Positions 1 through 8,741 of a stretch of DNA of 64,000 nt are shown in pieces. Within the stretch, counting starts at the first letter, position 1; each line of letters begins with the position of its first letter. The notes under the pieces were generated by a model, which searched no databases, was not told the origin of the DNA, and worked only from the letters and a program-made list of their open reading frames with translations. Source of the DNA: CAZNNH01 sp964574335 (GTDB taxonomy: Bacteria; Acidobacteriota; Vicinamibacteria; Fen-336). The stretch lies in assembly GCA_964574335.1 (NCBI GenBank), contig CAZNNH010000014.1:3234-67233 (forward strand). Reading direction: 5' to 3'. Both the position numbers and the translations under genes were made by a program.

Positions 1-624
1 CCGCCCCAGCGCCTCCAGCACCACCGCGCTGCCGCCCTCGATGTAGCCGAGCTCCTCGCGCCAGGGCGAGGCGCGCGAGCGGGACAGCCGCACCATCCGG
101 GCCCAGATCCAGGCTGCGCTGATCTCCGGGGCGTGCTCGGCGAACTTGAACCGCATCAGCGGCTCCCAGATCACCCGGTAGGCCGCCTTCCCGAACAGCC
201 GCTGCAGCCACTCGATGGCCCGCTGCGGCGCCAGGTCGGCCTCTCGCATCCGGATCGCCCACTTCACCGCCAGCCCGGCCCGCAGCCGGTCGTGGAGGGC
301 CAGGGGGCGGAAGCGCAGCAGCTCGAGCGGGGTGAGAAAGGGGTAGAGCTGGCCGTCGACGAAGTAGGCCATGCGCGAGCTGCGCCAGTGCAGCTTCGCC
401 GAAAGCCCCAGCTCCGAGAGCGTCTCGACCAAGAGGTCGTCGCCCTTGCAGATGAAGTGGTAGTAGCGCTCGATGCGCACGCCGTCGAGATCGAAGGAGC
501 TGGCCAGGCCTCCCAGCACCGGACCCGCCTCCAGTAGCGTCACCCGGACCCCGGCCCGGGCCAGCACCGAAGCGGCCTTGGCGCCCGCCGGTCCACCGCC
601 GATCACGATGGCGGTGGCGGTCAC
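1..624 (-). CDS. FAD/NAD(P)-dependent oxidoreductase, 3' end cut by window
   Basis: The first 208 codons are visible; the gene runs off the left edge. Near the N-terminus is the dinucleotide-binding signature AIVIGGGPAGAKAASVLARAG, with a downstream acidic residue (LLEAG) that would hold the adenosine ribose. It continues with GGLASSFDLDGVRIERYYHF, typical of the amine oxidase / protoporphyrinogen oxidase / UDP-galactopyranose mutase-like flavoproteins. The start is GTG at 624, overlapping the TGA of the upstream membrane protein (GTGA), so it is the last visible gene of a coupled operon. Proteins of this kind often sit in polysaccharide clusters, but the substrate cannot be told from this fragment. 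Confidence 0.8.
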   Translation of the reverse strand, partial: MTATAIVIGGGPAGAKAASVLARAGVRVTLLEAGPVLGGLASSFDLDGVRIERYYHFICKGDDLLVETLSELGLSAKLHWRSSRMAYFVDGQLYPFLTPLELLRFRPLALHDRLRAGLAVKWAIRMREADLAPQRAIEWLQRLFGKAAYRVIWEPLMRFKFAEHAPEISAAWIWARMVRLSRSRASPWREELGYIEGGSAVVLEALGR

Positions 625-2630
625 CGGTGCTCCCCGAGCCGCCGGAACGTCACGTGGTCGACCTGCAGGTCCTCGCCGTCCGTCTCCAACACCACGTCGT
701 TGATCTCGCGGTGCCAAAAATCCGCCGCGACCTCCATCTCGTGCTCCTCGAGCTCGGCGGTGGCCAAGAAGCGCCCCGCCGGCCGACCGTTGACGGAGAC
801 CGTGACCGTGCGAGGCAAGGCCGAGGCGGCGCGGATGAGGACCGCGAGATCGACCGGCACGTCGAGCGGCGCGAAGAGTCGGGCCCGTCCCATGACCCGG
901 CGGACGCCGGCCTCCCCATGGGACTCGATCCGGCTCCACCCCTCGCCCAGCATCGGCTCGTCGGCGCCGTCCCCGATCTCGATGAGCCCGCGCATGTTGT
1001 TGTGCATGTAGAAGAGGTACCGTCCGACCAGGCCGTCGTACTGGCTCGGCGGGCGGCGGTGCTGCAGCGCGAACACCCAGCTCGCCGGCCAGGTGGGCGG
1101 GCTGCCCACCGCGTCCGCCATCACCCGCCAGCCGTTCTCCACCATCCTCGGGAAGGAGACCGTGTCGTCGCGGGGGATCCATCCCCTGCGCACCTGCTCC
1201 GCGAGCGCCACGTTCCACCAGAGAAACGGGATCGCCGCCAGGGCCAGCACCGCCTGTGGCCGAGCCCGCAGCGTGACCCATGCCACCTCGACGAAGGCCG
1301 CCAAGCCTACCGCCAGCACCGGCAGCAGGCTGTCGAAGCGGCGGTTGGAGAACGACCCGCCGGCCCACCAGTCGCCCGAGCACAGGTTCACGTACGTCAT
1401 CAGGACCAGCGGCACCAGCAGCGGCAGGGCCAGGGATCGGCGGGTGCGGACGAGCGGGACGAAGCCCAGGAACGCGCCCCACAACACCGGCGTCCAGGAC
1501 AGCAGTCCGTGTCGCGACGAGAACAGGGTGTTCAGCACGTAGGGGTGGTCGAACCTCATGAAGTGGGCACCGTGCGGTGGGTAGCGCAGGATCCACTCGT
1601 CGTAGAGGGCCTTCCAGGCCGCCATCTGGGGAAAGGCGCCGATCGCCGCGGCCGCCAGCAGGCAGGCGCCGCCGGCCACCCAGGTGGGCCATCGCCCGGG
1701 CTCCCGCCGCAGCGACTGCAGCAGCTCGAGGCCGGGCAGGATCAGCAGCACCCCGTTCTGCCAGCGCACGCACATCGCGATCCCCATCGACAGCCCGAGC
1801 AGGGCGAAGCCCCAGACCGTCCGGCGCGTGCGATCCCGGTCCCACAGCCACACCGCGAGCGCGGCCGAGAACGCCGAAGGGGCGTGGGACATGGTGGGCT
1901 GCTGCACCATGTACCAGTGCAGGTTGGTCGCGCCCCAGGCCAGGAAGGCGGCGCCGAACGCCACCCGGCCGTCGAAGTAGCGGCGCAGCATCGATTCGAT
2001 CAGCAGCACCGCCGCGAAGCCGTACAGCAGGCTGCCCAGCGCCACCGCGTTGCGGTGGGTGGGCCCGTACCCGGAGAGGTCGGCCGAGCCGCCGGCGAGG
2101 TCCTGCACCCGGGCCACGCCCTCCCCGATCCAGAAGAAGGGGCTCCACAAGATCGCCGGGCCGATGGCGAAGATGGAGCGGCGCAGCCCGGTCTTGGTGG
2201 GGACCCGGAGGTCGCCGCGCGTGATCAGGCCGAAGTGGGTGTACTCGTTGGTGAAGTCGAGGTCGAAGTCCTTCCACAGCGAGCGCACGTAGGGGTAGTA
2301 CATGAGGCCGTCGCCGTTGATGCGCCCGCCAGCGAACTGGAACTGGAAGAGGGTCGGCAGCAGCAACAGGCAGAGCGTCAGGCGCCCCCGAGAGATCCGT
2401 CGCTGTGGCACCGGCAGCACCCGGAAGCGGAGGACGAAGACCGCCCCCACCGCGGCCGCCCGCACCGCGAACCCGACCATCCCCACCGGCTCCGGCCCGA
2501 AGAGCGAGGCGCCGCCGGTCACGATGACCACCAGCAGTTCCAGCGTCAGCAGCAGCAGTACGGCCAGGCTCAGACGCTTCGGCCAGCTCGCCTGCCGGCC
2601 GGCGGCCGTGGGCGGCGCTGTCGGGCTCAC
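621..2630 (-). CDS. Polytopic membrane protein, GT-C glycosyltransferase-like
   Basis: This 669-residue protein has about ten hydrophobic segments through residue 480 and a soluble C-terminal tail of about 170 residues. After the second membrane segment is a loop with GDGLMYYPYVRSLWKDFDLDF, then PAILWSPFFWIGEG. The same order (acidic loop, FDLDF-type motif, LWSPF) occurs in the protein at 6068-7444, so the two are paralogues. Acidic residues in the first external loop are typical of GT-C enzymes that use lipid-linked sugars, such as the ArnT/PMT group. The enzymatic role is inferred. The start is GTG at 2630, sharing four bases with the stop of the upstream GT4 gene. Confidence 0.7.
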   Translation of the reverse strand: MSPTAPPTAAGRQASWPKRLSLAVLLLLTLELLVVIVTGGASLFGPEPVGMVGFAVRAAAVGAVFVLRFRVLPVPQRRISRGRLTLCLLLLPTLFQFQFAGGRINGDGLMYYPYVRSLWKDFDLDFTNEYTHFGLITRGDLRVPTKTGLRRSIFAIGPAILWSPFFWIGEGVARVQDLAGGSADLSGYGPTHRNAVALGSLLYGFAAVLLIESMLRRYFDGRVAFGAAFLAWGATNLHWYMVQQPTMSHAPSAFSAALAVWLWDRDRTRRTVWGFALLGLSMGIAMCVRWQNGVLLILPGLELLQSLRREPGRWPTWVAGGACLLAAAAIGAFPQMAAWKALYDEWILRYPPHGAHFMRFDHPYVLNTLFSSRHGLLSWTPVLWGAFLGFVPLVRTRRSLALPLLVPLVLMTYVNLCSGDWWAGGSFSNRRFDSLLPVLAVGLAAFVEVAWVTLRARPQAVLALAAIPFLWWNVALAEQVRRGWIPRDDTVSFPRMVENGWRVMADAVGSPPTWPASWVFALQHRRPPSQYDGLVGRYLFYMHNNMRGLIEIGDGADEPMLGEGWSRIESHGEAGVRRVMGRARLFAPLDVPVDLAVLIRAASALPRTVTVSVNGRPAGRFLATAELEEHEMEVAADFWHREINDVVLETDGEDLQVDHVTFRRLGEHR

Positions 2631-3790
2631 GTCAGGCCCCGGTAGACCGCCTCGTAGCGGGGCGTCAAGACCTCGGGAGAGAAGGCTCGCGCCCGCTCCC
2701 GCGCCCCGTCGCTCAGGCGCCGTCGTAGGGCCCCGTCCGAGGCCAGCCGGGCTACCGCCGAGGCCAGCTCGGGGACGCCGTCCACCAGCAGGCCGCTTTC
2801 GTCGTGGGTCAGGATCTCAGGGGTGCCACCGGTGCTCATCGCCGCCATCGGGGTGCCCAGGGCGAGCCCTTCGAGCAGCACTCGGGAGAGCGGCTCCGGC
2901 CACAGCGACGGGAAGACCAGCACGGTGGCCCGTGCCATGGCCCGCAACACGTCGTCCTTGTCGGCCCAGCCGCGTTGGATCAGGGGAACGTCGCGGGCAG
3001 TGGCCTCGAACTTGATGGCATGGGTCTGGGTGCCCTCGCCGAGGATCACCAGCGGCAGGCCGGTCTTGGCTTCCGCCACCGCCGGCACCAGCAACCGCGC
3101 CCCCTTGTTCTCCTCGAGCTTGCCCACGAAGAGCAGGAACCGGTCGGGGAGCTGGAACGACGGCTCCGGCTCGGCCGCGGCCCGCACCTCGTCGGCGTCG
3201 AGGACGTTCGGCACCACGCTGACCCGGGGTACCTGGGCGGCGCGCAGCTCGGCAGCCACCGACTCGCTGACCGCGACGCTGGCCCCGGCGTGCTCGAGCG
3301 CCCGGCGCTTGCGCCACAGGTCGGCGCGCATGTAGGGGATGGCTCCCCAGGAGAAGGGGGCGGTGGCCGGCACTCTCCCCTGTACGCAGCGGGACATGGG
3401 GAGGACGCCACAGCCCGGGCAGACCTGTCCGCGGCTGATCAGCGTCGACCAGAAGCAGATCGGCCAGTGGTCCCGGAGCGTGACGGCGACCCGAGGCGAG
3501 CGCTTTCCGTCCAGGCAGCCGAGCGCCGAGAGCGAGAGCTGAGCGTGGAAGACGTCGGCCTCGGTCCTCGCCAGGCGGGCGGCAAAGGCGCGGGGCACCA
3601 CGAAGCGCTTCCAGCCCTGGGCCCTCAGCCGCTCGACGGGGATCCCTCCATCGGTCGGCGAGCCCGGGCTGGTGGTGATGACCGAGACATCGTGGCCGGC
3701 GGCCCGCAAGCCCAGCGCCAGCGCTCGAGTCGACCAGCCGGCTCCGCCGGCTCGGGGTGGGAAGACTTCGCTGACCAGGACGATCTTCAA
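2627..3790 (-). CDS. Glycosyltransferase family 4
   Basis: A GT-B fold retaining glycosyltransferase of 387 residues, expected to add a sugar from a nucleotide donor at the cytoplasmic face. The N-terminal domain opens with LKIVLVSEVFPPRAGGAGW. The donor domain has FVGKLEENKGARLLVPA and the E-x7-E region WPEPLSRVLLEGLALGTP. I place the start at TTG 3790 because it overlaps the upstream TGA (TTGA), as at neighbouring junctions, and leaves the usual KIVLVSEVFPP beginning. A longer frame to 3841 would add 17 residues without family character. An unusual insert with a Cys cluster (CPGCGVLPMSRC, about residue 140) may bind metal; some GT4 enzymes carry such a loop. Acceptor unknown. Confidence 0.85.
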   Translation of the reverse strand: MKIVLVSEVFPPRAGGAGWSTRALALGLRAAGHDVSVITTSPGSPTDGGIPVERLRAQGWKRFVVPRAFAARLARTEADVFHAQLSLSALGCLDGKRSPRVAVTLRDHWPICFWSTLISRGQVCPGCGVLPMSRCVQGRVPATAPFSWGAIPYMRADLWRKRRALEHAGASVAVSESVAAELRAAQVPRVSVVPNVLDADEVRAAAEPEPSFQLPDRFLLFVGKLEENKGARLLVPAVAEAKTGLPLVILGEGTQTHAIKFEATARDVPLIQRGWADKDDVLRAMARATVLVFPSLWPEPLSRVLLEGLALGTPMAAMSTGGTPEILTHDESGLLVDGVPELASAVARLASDGALRRRLSDGARERARAFSPEVLTPRYEAVYRGLT

Positions 3791-4926
3791 CTCGTTATCC
3801 TCAGCAGCACGCTCTCCAGCCGCTCGCAGTGGCGAGCCCACGAGTATCGCTCAACCACCCGCTGCCGTGCACGCTCCCCCAAGCGATGCCGCAGCGCCGC
3901 ATCGGTGGCGAGCCTCTCGATGGCTCGGGCCAAGCCCTCGGCCTCTCCGGCCTCGAAGTGCAGCCCCTCCTCGCCGTCGCGGACGATCTCGGTGAGGGGT
4001 TCGCGGCGGATGGTGATGCTGGGCAGGCCCGAGGCCATGTACTCGAAGAGCTTGAACGGGGACCAGAAAAAGCCCAGCCGCAGCTGGCGAAGACGGGCGG
4101 GGTCGTAGGGAGCCACCCCGATGTCAGCGCTCGCCACCACCTGCGGCATCTCCTCGTAGGGTAGCGCTCCCAGGTAACGGCCCGGGAAGCCGGCGGCCGG
4201 CAAGCTGCGGGGCCCGCCGGCGAAGACGAAGAAGAGGTCCGTGCGCTTCCCCAGCCGCCGAGCCGCCGCCTCCAGGACGTGCACGCCATGCCAGGGCCGG
4301 AAGCTGCCCACGAACAGCACCACCACCGCGCCATCCGGGACCCCCCATGTGGCGCGCAGCGCAGGCGAGCGGCGCTCGGGGCGGAACAGCTCGACGTTGG
4401 CACCCCAGGGAAGGGTCTCGGTCTTGGAGCGCGCGAAGCCCGGGACGATCTCCGGGATCGGGGCCAGCAGCGCCGCCGCCTCCCGGACCAGGCGCTCCCG
4501 GCGCCGCCGCAGCGGCCGCACCACCATCAGGGCGTCCAGCAGCCCCTTGAGCGAGCCCGGATGGTCGACGATGGGGGCGTTGACCTCGAGCAGCACCGGC
4601 AGCCGCCGTGAGCGCGCCACCGACACACCCTCGCCGCCGAAGTTGTAGTAACGCTCCATCACCACGTCGGGCCCGGCCTGGTCGGCGATGGCCGCCACCT
4701 GGGACCGGGCGCGGAAGCGGAAGAAGCGGTGAGGCGGCCACCAGGCCACTCGGTGGAAGACGACGCCAGCGCGCTCCTCCCGCTCCGGCGCAGGCGGGTC
4801 CCGGTGGACCACGGCGTGCACCTGATGTCCCCGCGCCGCCAGGCCCCGGGCCACCTCGAGCACGTGGACGCTGCCTCCGGTGCGCCCCGGCACCCGCTGG
4901 TCCGAGGCGACGTAGAGGATCCTCAC
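3787..4926 (-). CDS. Glycosyltransferase family 4
   Basis: A 379-residue GT4-type enzyme. It begins VRILYVASDQRVPGRTGGSVH, with the glycine-rich donor-side turn typical of the family. The C-terminal domain shows VVLFVGSFRPWHGVHVLEAA and FKLFEYMASGLPSI, the position of the catalytic/donor-binding acidic motif. The start is GTG 4926, overlapping the upstream TGA and preceded by a good ribosome-binding site (AAGGAGAGGAC). The open frame continues to 5238 only because the overlapping methyltransferase leaves it open. It is the third gene upstream from the visible end of the operon. Sugar specificity cannot be read from the sequence. Confidence 0.85.
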   Translation of the reverse strand: MRILYVASDQRVPGRTGGSVHVLEVARGLAARGHQVHAVVHRDPPAPEREERAGVVFHRVAWWPPHRFFRFRARSQVAAIADQAGPDVVMERYYNFGGEGVSVARSRRLPVLLEVNAPIVDHPGSLKGLLDALMVVRPLRRRRERLVREAAALLAPIPEIVPGFARSKTETLPWGANVELFRPERRSPALRATWGVPDGAVVVLFVGSFRPWHGVHVLEAAARRLGKRTDLFFVFAGGPRSLPAAGFPGRYLGALPYEEMPQVVASADIGVAPYDPARLRQLRLGFFWSPFKLFEYMASGLPSITIRREPLTEIVRDGEEGLHFEAGEAEGLARAIERLATDAALRHRLGERARQRVVERYSWARHCERLESVLLRITS

Positions 4927-6071
4927 GTCCTCTCCTTGCGAGGGATCGGCCGCAGCAGACCGAAGAAGGGACCGGTCCGGATCCCTCCGAACAGCACCAC
5001 GTCCAGCTTGAGCAGGAAGGTCAAGGCCCGGGCCAGGGCCAGAGCCAGGGCGCCGTGCCGGGCGGCCGCAGCCGGCGTCTCCGTGCCGGCGGTCTCGTCG
5101 GTGGTTGGCTTGGCACCGGAGGCCGGGCGGCGCCGCCGCCGGTGCTCGTACAGGCGAAGCAACAGGTCCTCGATCACGGCCTTGAACACGACGTTGTAGT
5201 AGCGGCGCTCCACCACCTCCAGCCCGGCCACCCGACACAGCTCGTCGAGGTGCTCGTGGCTCCGGATCGCGTTGACGTGGTCGCTCTTGCGCAGCGCCTC
5301 GCGCTCGTGGTCGATGAGGCCGGCCTGGCCCAGCCGGCGGGCCAGACGATTCACCAGGCGCTGGAAGCGGGCCAGCCGCGAGGACTCCATGGCATGGGTG
5401 TACACCGCCAGCCGTCCGGTGGGGCCGATCACGCGCCGCGCCTCCCGCAGCACTCCGGTGACGCCGGCCTCGTCGAGGTGCTCGAGCACGTCGAGGGAGT
5501 AGGCGTGGGGAAAGCTCGCCTTTCGGAAGGGGAGCCGGCGCAGGTCGCCCAGGACCAGGTCCAGGCTCTGCCGGGCCCGGGGCAGGAAGAACGGCGCCAC
5601 GTCGAGCCCGGTAACCGGAGCACCACCGCGCCCGGCATGAAGGGCCAGCTTCCCGGCACCACAGCCCAGGTCCAGGATCGCTTCCCGCGAATCCGGTCCC
5701 AGCATCCGGCAGGCCATGTCGATCTTGACCCGCGCCGAGAGCACCGGTGGACCATCGACCACGTGGAGCCGCTCCTGGAACTCGTGATCCGCGTAGCGCG
5801 TGACGTCACCCACCTGGTCCCTTGGCACCAGGTCGACGAAGCCCTCCGCCTCGTGGATCGGGTATCGGGAGCCGCAGCAGGGGCAGTCGAGCCCGGCGCC
5901 GTTCGGCACCAGGTGCACCTTGTCGGGGCCGCCGCAGGCACAGCCGACCCGGACCGCATACTCGTCGGCACAGGCCGCGTGGCCGGCACCGGGTCGTGCG
6001 CAGGTCGGACAGCCGAAAGGCTCCAGGCACACCGGGCAGGCGACGCGCTCGAGCAGCCCGGGGGAGATCAT
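4923..6071 (-). CDS. SAM-dependent methyltransferase with N-terminal zinc ribbon
   Basis: A 382-residue protein. The first 80 residues are rich in Cys pairs (CPVC, CPTC, CACGG, CPCCGSRYPI), consistent with one or two zinc ribbons related to the Trm112-like domain often fused to class I methyltransferases. The Rossmann part carries motif I ILDLGCGAGKLALHAG and motif II/III VTGLDVAP. YSLDVLEHLDEAGV is the usual post-motif of small-molecule or sugar methyltransferases. The C-terminal 40 residues are hydrophobic (LALALARALTFLLKLDVVLF), suggesting membrane attachment. The ATG at 6071 overlaps the upstream stop (ATGA). A sugar or polyprenyl-linked glycan substrate is likely from context. Confidence 0.85.
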   Translation of the reverse strand: MISPGLLERVACPVCLEPFGCPTCARPGAGHAACADEYAVRVGCACGGPDKVHLVPNGAGLDCPCCGSRYPIHEAEGFVDLVPRDQVGDVTRYADHEFQERLHVVDGPPVLSARVKIDMACRMLGPDSREAILDLGCGAGKLALHAGRGGAPVTGLDVAPFFLPRARQSLDLVLGDLRRLPFRKASFPHAYSLDVLEHLDEAGVTGVLREARRVIGPTGRLAVYTHAMESSRLARFQRLVNRLARRLGQAGLIDHEREALRKSDHVNAIRSHEHLDELCRVAGLEVVERRYYNVVFKAVIEDLLLRLYEHRRRRRPASGAKPTTDETAGTETPAAAARHGALALALARALTFLLKLDVVLFGGIRTGPFFGLLRPIPRKERT

Positions 6072-7444
6072 CGGCTCTCGCGGACCAGCCGCTCCCGGTC
6101 GGTGAAGAACAGCCGGAGCGCCCGCCCCGCCTCGGCCGGCACCTCGATCAGTTGGTTCACCGCCACCTTCGGCCACTCGAGCCGCTGCCGGTCCATCAAG
6201 CGCAGGCCGAACTGGACCATCAGGGAGACATTCCACCACACGAAGACCAGCAGCAGGGCGCCGCTTCCGAGGCGTCGTCGGCGCGACCCCGCCAGGGCCA
6301 GCAGCGTCGCCAGGCCGACGGCGAAGCACGGAGTCGACGACACGAACCGGCGGGCGCCGAAGGCGCCGGCCACGCTCCAGCTCTCCACCGAGCCGTTGAT
6401 CCATACCTGAAGCAGAAGCGCGAGGGCCAGAAGCCAGGGCAACGGCTTGCGGGAGCGGAGCGCCAGGCCGAGCCCGACAGCGGCTACCAGCAGCAGCGGG
6501 CTCCAGAAGAACAGGCCGTGGCCCGGGTCGACGAGTACCTGGAGGAAGTGGGGGCTGCCGTAGGTCATCTTGCGTGCCACCAGCGTCGAGGGGCCGAAGC
6601 GGCCGTTGACGGCTCGGTAGGCGAGAAGCTGCGGCGAGAACAAGAGCAGTGCTCCCCCGCCGAGCAGGCCGGCCCGAAGCAGACCGCTGCCCCACGACCT
6701 CGAGCGCCAGGTGGAGAGCATCAGACAGGCCGCAGGCACGACCAGGAACAACAGATCCTGCTCCCGTACCAGCGCCGCCAGCCCTCCGGCCGCGCCGACG
6801 GCCAGGAACCGCCAGGGCGACCCGAGGGCTTCCCCGCAGCGCCACGGCGAGAGCCAGAGCACGACCGCCACGGTGAGGATCGAGTTGGCGTGGGAGAAGG
6901 CGGGGGCCAGCGTCATGTAGTACAGGACCGGTGTGGCCAGCCACAGGGCGGCCACGGCCCATGAGGCGGCCGGCTCACCGAAGCCGCTCCGGCGCAGCAG
7001 GCGGTGGGTCAGGAGCAGGCCGAGGAACCCGTACAGCGCGGAGCCGTAGCAGACCGCTCCGAGATAGGGCCACGAGAAGCCGTCGGCGGCGACCTCACTC
7101 CCCAGCCCCCGCGCCGCGAGCACCCCCAGGTGGGCCAGGAGGTAGAAGGGGGACCAGAGCAGGGCCGACCCGATCGGGGCGAAGTTGATGTGCCGCCCGG
7201 TGCGCGGCTCACGGAGATCGAGGAACGTGGCCTTGAACCCGGCCAGGCCCTCCGGGTCCTGCTGGTAGAAGTGGCGGTACTCGTTGCCGAACTCGAGGTC
7301 GCGGTCGAACACCAGCGAGCGCAGGTACGAGAAGTACTCGATCTCGTCCGCCCCCCGGATCTTGGGCGTCACCAGCGGCAGCATCAGGACGAAGAGGACG
7401 ACAAGAGCGCGGCCCCCGCCCAGCCTTCGTGCAAGCAGCGTCAC
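6068..7444 (-). CDS. Polytopic membrane protein, GT-C glycosyltransferase-like
   Basis: A 458-residue protein with about ten membrane segments. The N-terminal segment is followed by a loop with RGADEIEYFSYLRSLVFDRD and FGNEYRHF, then PIGSALLWSPFYLLAHLG. This arrangement is shared with the 669-residue protein at 621-2630; the present protein lacks that one's long soluble C-terminal domain. The pattern suggests a GT-C type transferase using a polyprenyl-phosphate sugar, but no catalytic assay-level motif is decisive. The start is GTG 7444, four bases overlapping the stop of the upstream GT4. Confidence 0.7.
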   Translation of the reverse strand: MTLLARRLGGGRALVVLFVLMLPLVTPKIRGADEIEYFSYLRSLVFDRDLEFGNEYRHFYQQDPEGLAGFKATFLDLREPRTGRHINFAPIGSALLWSPFYLLAHLGVLAARGLGSEVAADGFSWPYLGAVCYGSALYGFLGLLLTHRLLRRSGFGEPAASWAVAALWLATPVLYYMTLAPAFSHANSILTVAVVLWLSPWRCGEALGSPWRFLAVGAAGGLAALVREQDLLFLVVPAACLMLSTWRSRSWGSGLLRAGLLGGGALLLFSPQLLAYRAVNGRFGPSTLVARKMTYGSPHFLQVLVDPGHGLFFWSPLLLVAAVGLGLALRSRKPLPWLLALALLLQVWINGSVESWSVAGAFGARRFVSSTPCFAVGLATLLALAGSRRRRLGSGALLLVFVWWNVSLMVQFGLRLMDRQRLEWPKVAVNQLIEVPAEAGRALRLFFTDRERLVRESR

Positions 7445-8544
7445 CGCCGGCAGGCCTCCGCGTACAGCTCGAGGTAGCGGGAGACCACACCGTCGAGGCG
7501 GAAGCGGTGCTCCAGCTCGCGCTCGGTGTCTGGGCCGACCCGCCGGGGGTGGCCCAGGAACTCGAGCACGGCGCCCGCCAGCCGTTCGGGATCCTGGCGC
7601 GGGACGACAACCAGGTCGTCCCGGAAGAATGCCTTCAGCTCCACCCCCCCCGGATTGTCGGTGGAGACGACCGGCGTCCCGCAGGCGAGGGCCTCCAGCA
7701 CCACCGTGGGCGTGGCCTCGAGCACCGACGACAAAACGAACAGGTCCGCGGCCGCCTGCAGCTCGGCGACCTCGTCGTTGGGGACCAGTCCCAGGAACCG
7801 GACGCTCTCCCCAAGCTCGAGCTGGGCCGCGAGCTCGTGTAGGGCCGGCTCGGCCTCACCGGCGCCGGCGACCAGCAGGCGCACCTCCGGCCGCTCGGCG
7901 CGCACTCGGGCCAGGGCCCGAAGCAGGGTGGCCTGGTCGGCGAGCGGGTGGAGGCGCTTGACGTTGAGGAGCAGCGGGCCCGACCCGTAGCGCCTGCGCA
8001 ACTCTGCCCGCCGGTCCGGCGAGACGGGCCGGAAGCGAGGCGACACCGGAGGGTAGACCACCGAGGCCGCCGCCATCGGCAGCTCGAGGTCCCGAGCCCG
8101 CTCGAGCAGCGCCCGGCTGTAGAAGGCCACATGGTGCGCCTGCCGGTTCATGCGCCGGAAGGTGGGATCCCGGCCGTCGTGATGCCAGATCTCGGTCCCG
8201 TAGTGGGTCAGGATGTAGGGGGTGCCACCGCGGGCGCAGAGCCGGGCCATCACCTGATTCACCCAGGTGCTGGAGTGGATGTGAACGACGTCGACCTCCG
8301 CCAGGACGCGACGGGACTTCCGCCAGGTCTCGACCGCCTCGATCGCCTGAGGCAGCTTGGAGAGGGCCAGGCGGCGGGAGCGGCGCCGGACATAGGCGAC
8401 CGACGCCGTGTCCGGTCCCTCGCCCCAGGTGAGGTATCTCGCCCGATGGCCGCGGGCCTCGAGCGCCTCCCCCAGCAGGTGGGGGAGCAGGGCGTTGGCG
8501 GCCTGGTGGGGCGGAAGGTGAGGCGTGACCATCAGGACCCTCAT
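7441..8544 (-). CDS. Glycosyltransferase family 4, first gene of operon
   Basis: A 367-residue GT4 enzyme beginning MRVLMVTPHLPPHQAANALL. It has VVHIHSSTWVNQVMARLCARG in the acceptor domain, and LLLNVKRLHPLADQATLLRA then SSVLEATPTVVLEALACGTP in the donor domain, the latter with the family E-x7-E spacing. It starts with ATG at 8544 and is the first gene of the minus-strand run that ends beyond the window. The 5' side faces a divergent KAS III gene across about 200 bases. I see no convincing promoter box for this strand there, although GATAAG near 8605 is a weak -10 candidate. Confidence 0.87.
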   Translation of the reverse strand: MRVLMVTPHLPPHQAANALLPHLLGEALEARGHRARYLTWGEGPDTASVAYVRRRSRRLALSKLPQAIEAVETWRKSRRVLAEVDVVHIHSSTWVNQVMARLCARGGTPYILTHYGTEIWHHDGRDPTFRRMNRQAHHVAFYSRALLERARDLELPMAAASVVYPPVSPRFRPVSPDRRAELRRRYGSGPLLLNVKRLHPLADQATLLRALARVRAERPEVRLLVAGAGEAEPALHELAAQLELGESVRFLGLVPNDEVAELQAAADLFVLSSVLEATPTVVLEALACGTPVVSTDNPGGVELKAFFRDDLVVVPRQDPERLAGAVLEFLGHPRRVGPDTERELEHRFRLDGVVSRYLELYAEACRR

Positions 8545-8664
8545 GCCGACGTTGCCCTCTGCTTCGCCTGAATCCCGGCCACCCCACCCCCGATCGAAAC
8601 GGGAAGCTTATCATCGGGTTCCGGACCGCCCCAAGGTGGCGCCGCGCCGACGCGAGCGGCCTTC

Positions 8665-8694
8665 TTGGAGCAGGATCGGCTCAACTGATACGCT
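8665..8694 (+). promoter_or_regulatory. Candidate extended -10 promoter for the KAS III gene
   Basis: TTGGAG at 8665-8670 is followed after 18 bases by TACGCT at 8689-8694, preceded by TG one base upstream (TGATACGCT). Transcription would begin near 8701, downstream of the TTG at 8694. That argues for a start further inside, at CTG 8742. The match is moderate and untested. Confidence 0.4.
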
Positions 8695-8741
8695 TGCCCA
8701 ACCGTCGCGGGCCCGCTCCGGCCCGCCGAGAGGAGCGCCGA

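Noticed and set aside
627..2645. A 672-codon open frame on the plus strand opposite the first GT-C gene
   Set aside because: It mirrors the minus-strand gene codon by codon, is Arg/His/Pro-rich without any domain, and lacks a start site. High-GC antisense shadow.
5239..6962. Long upstream extension of the methyltransferase frame
   Set aside because: The extension lies opposite in frame to the GT-C gene and has no homology; ATG 6071 with ATGA overlap is the natural start.
8545..8620. Promoter for the minus-strand GT4 operon (GATAAG)
   Set aside because: Only three of six -10 positions fit and no -35 is evident; not called.
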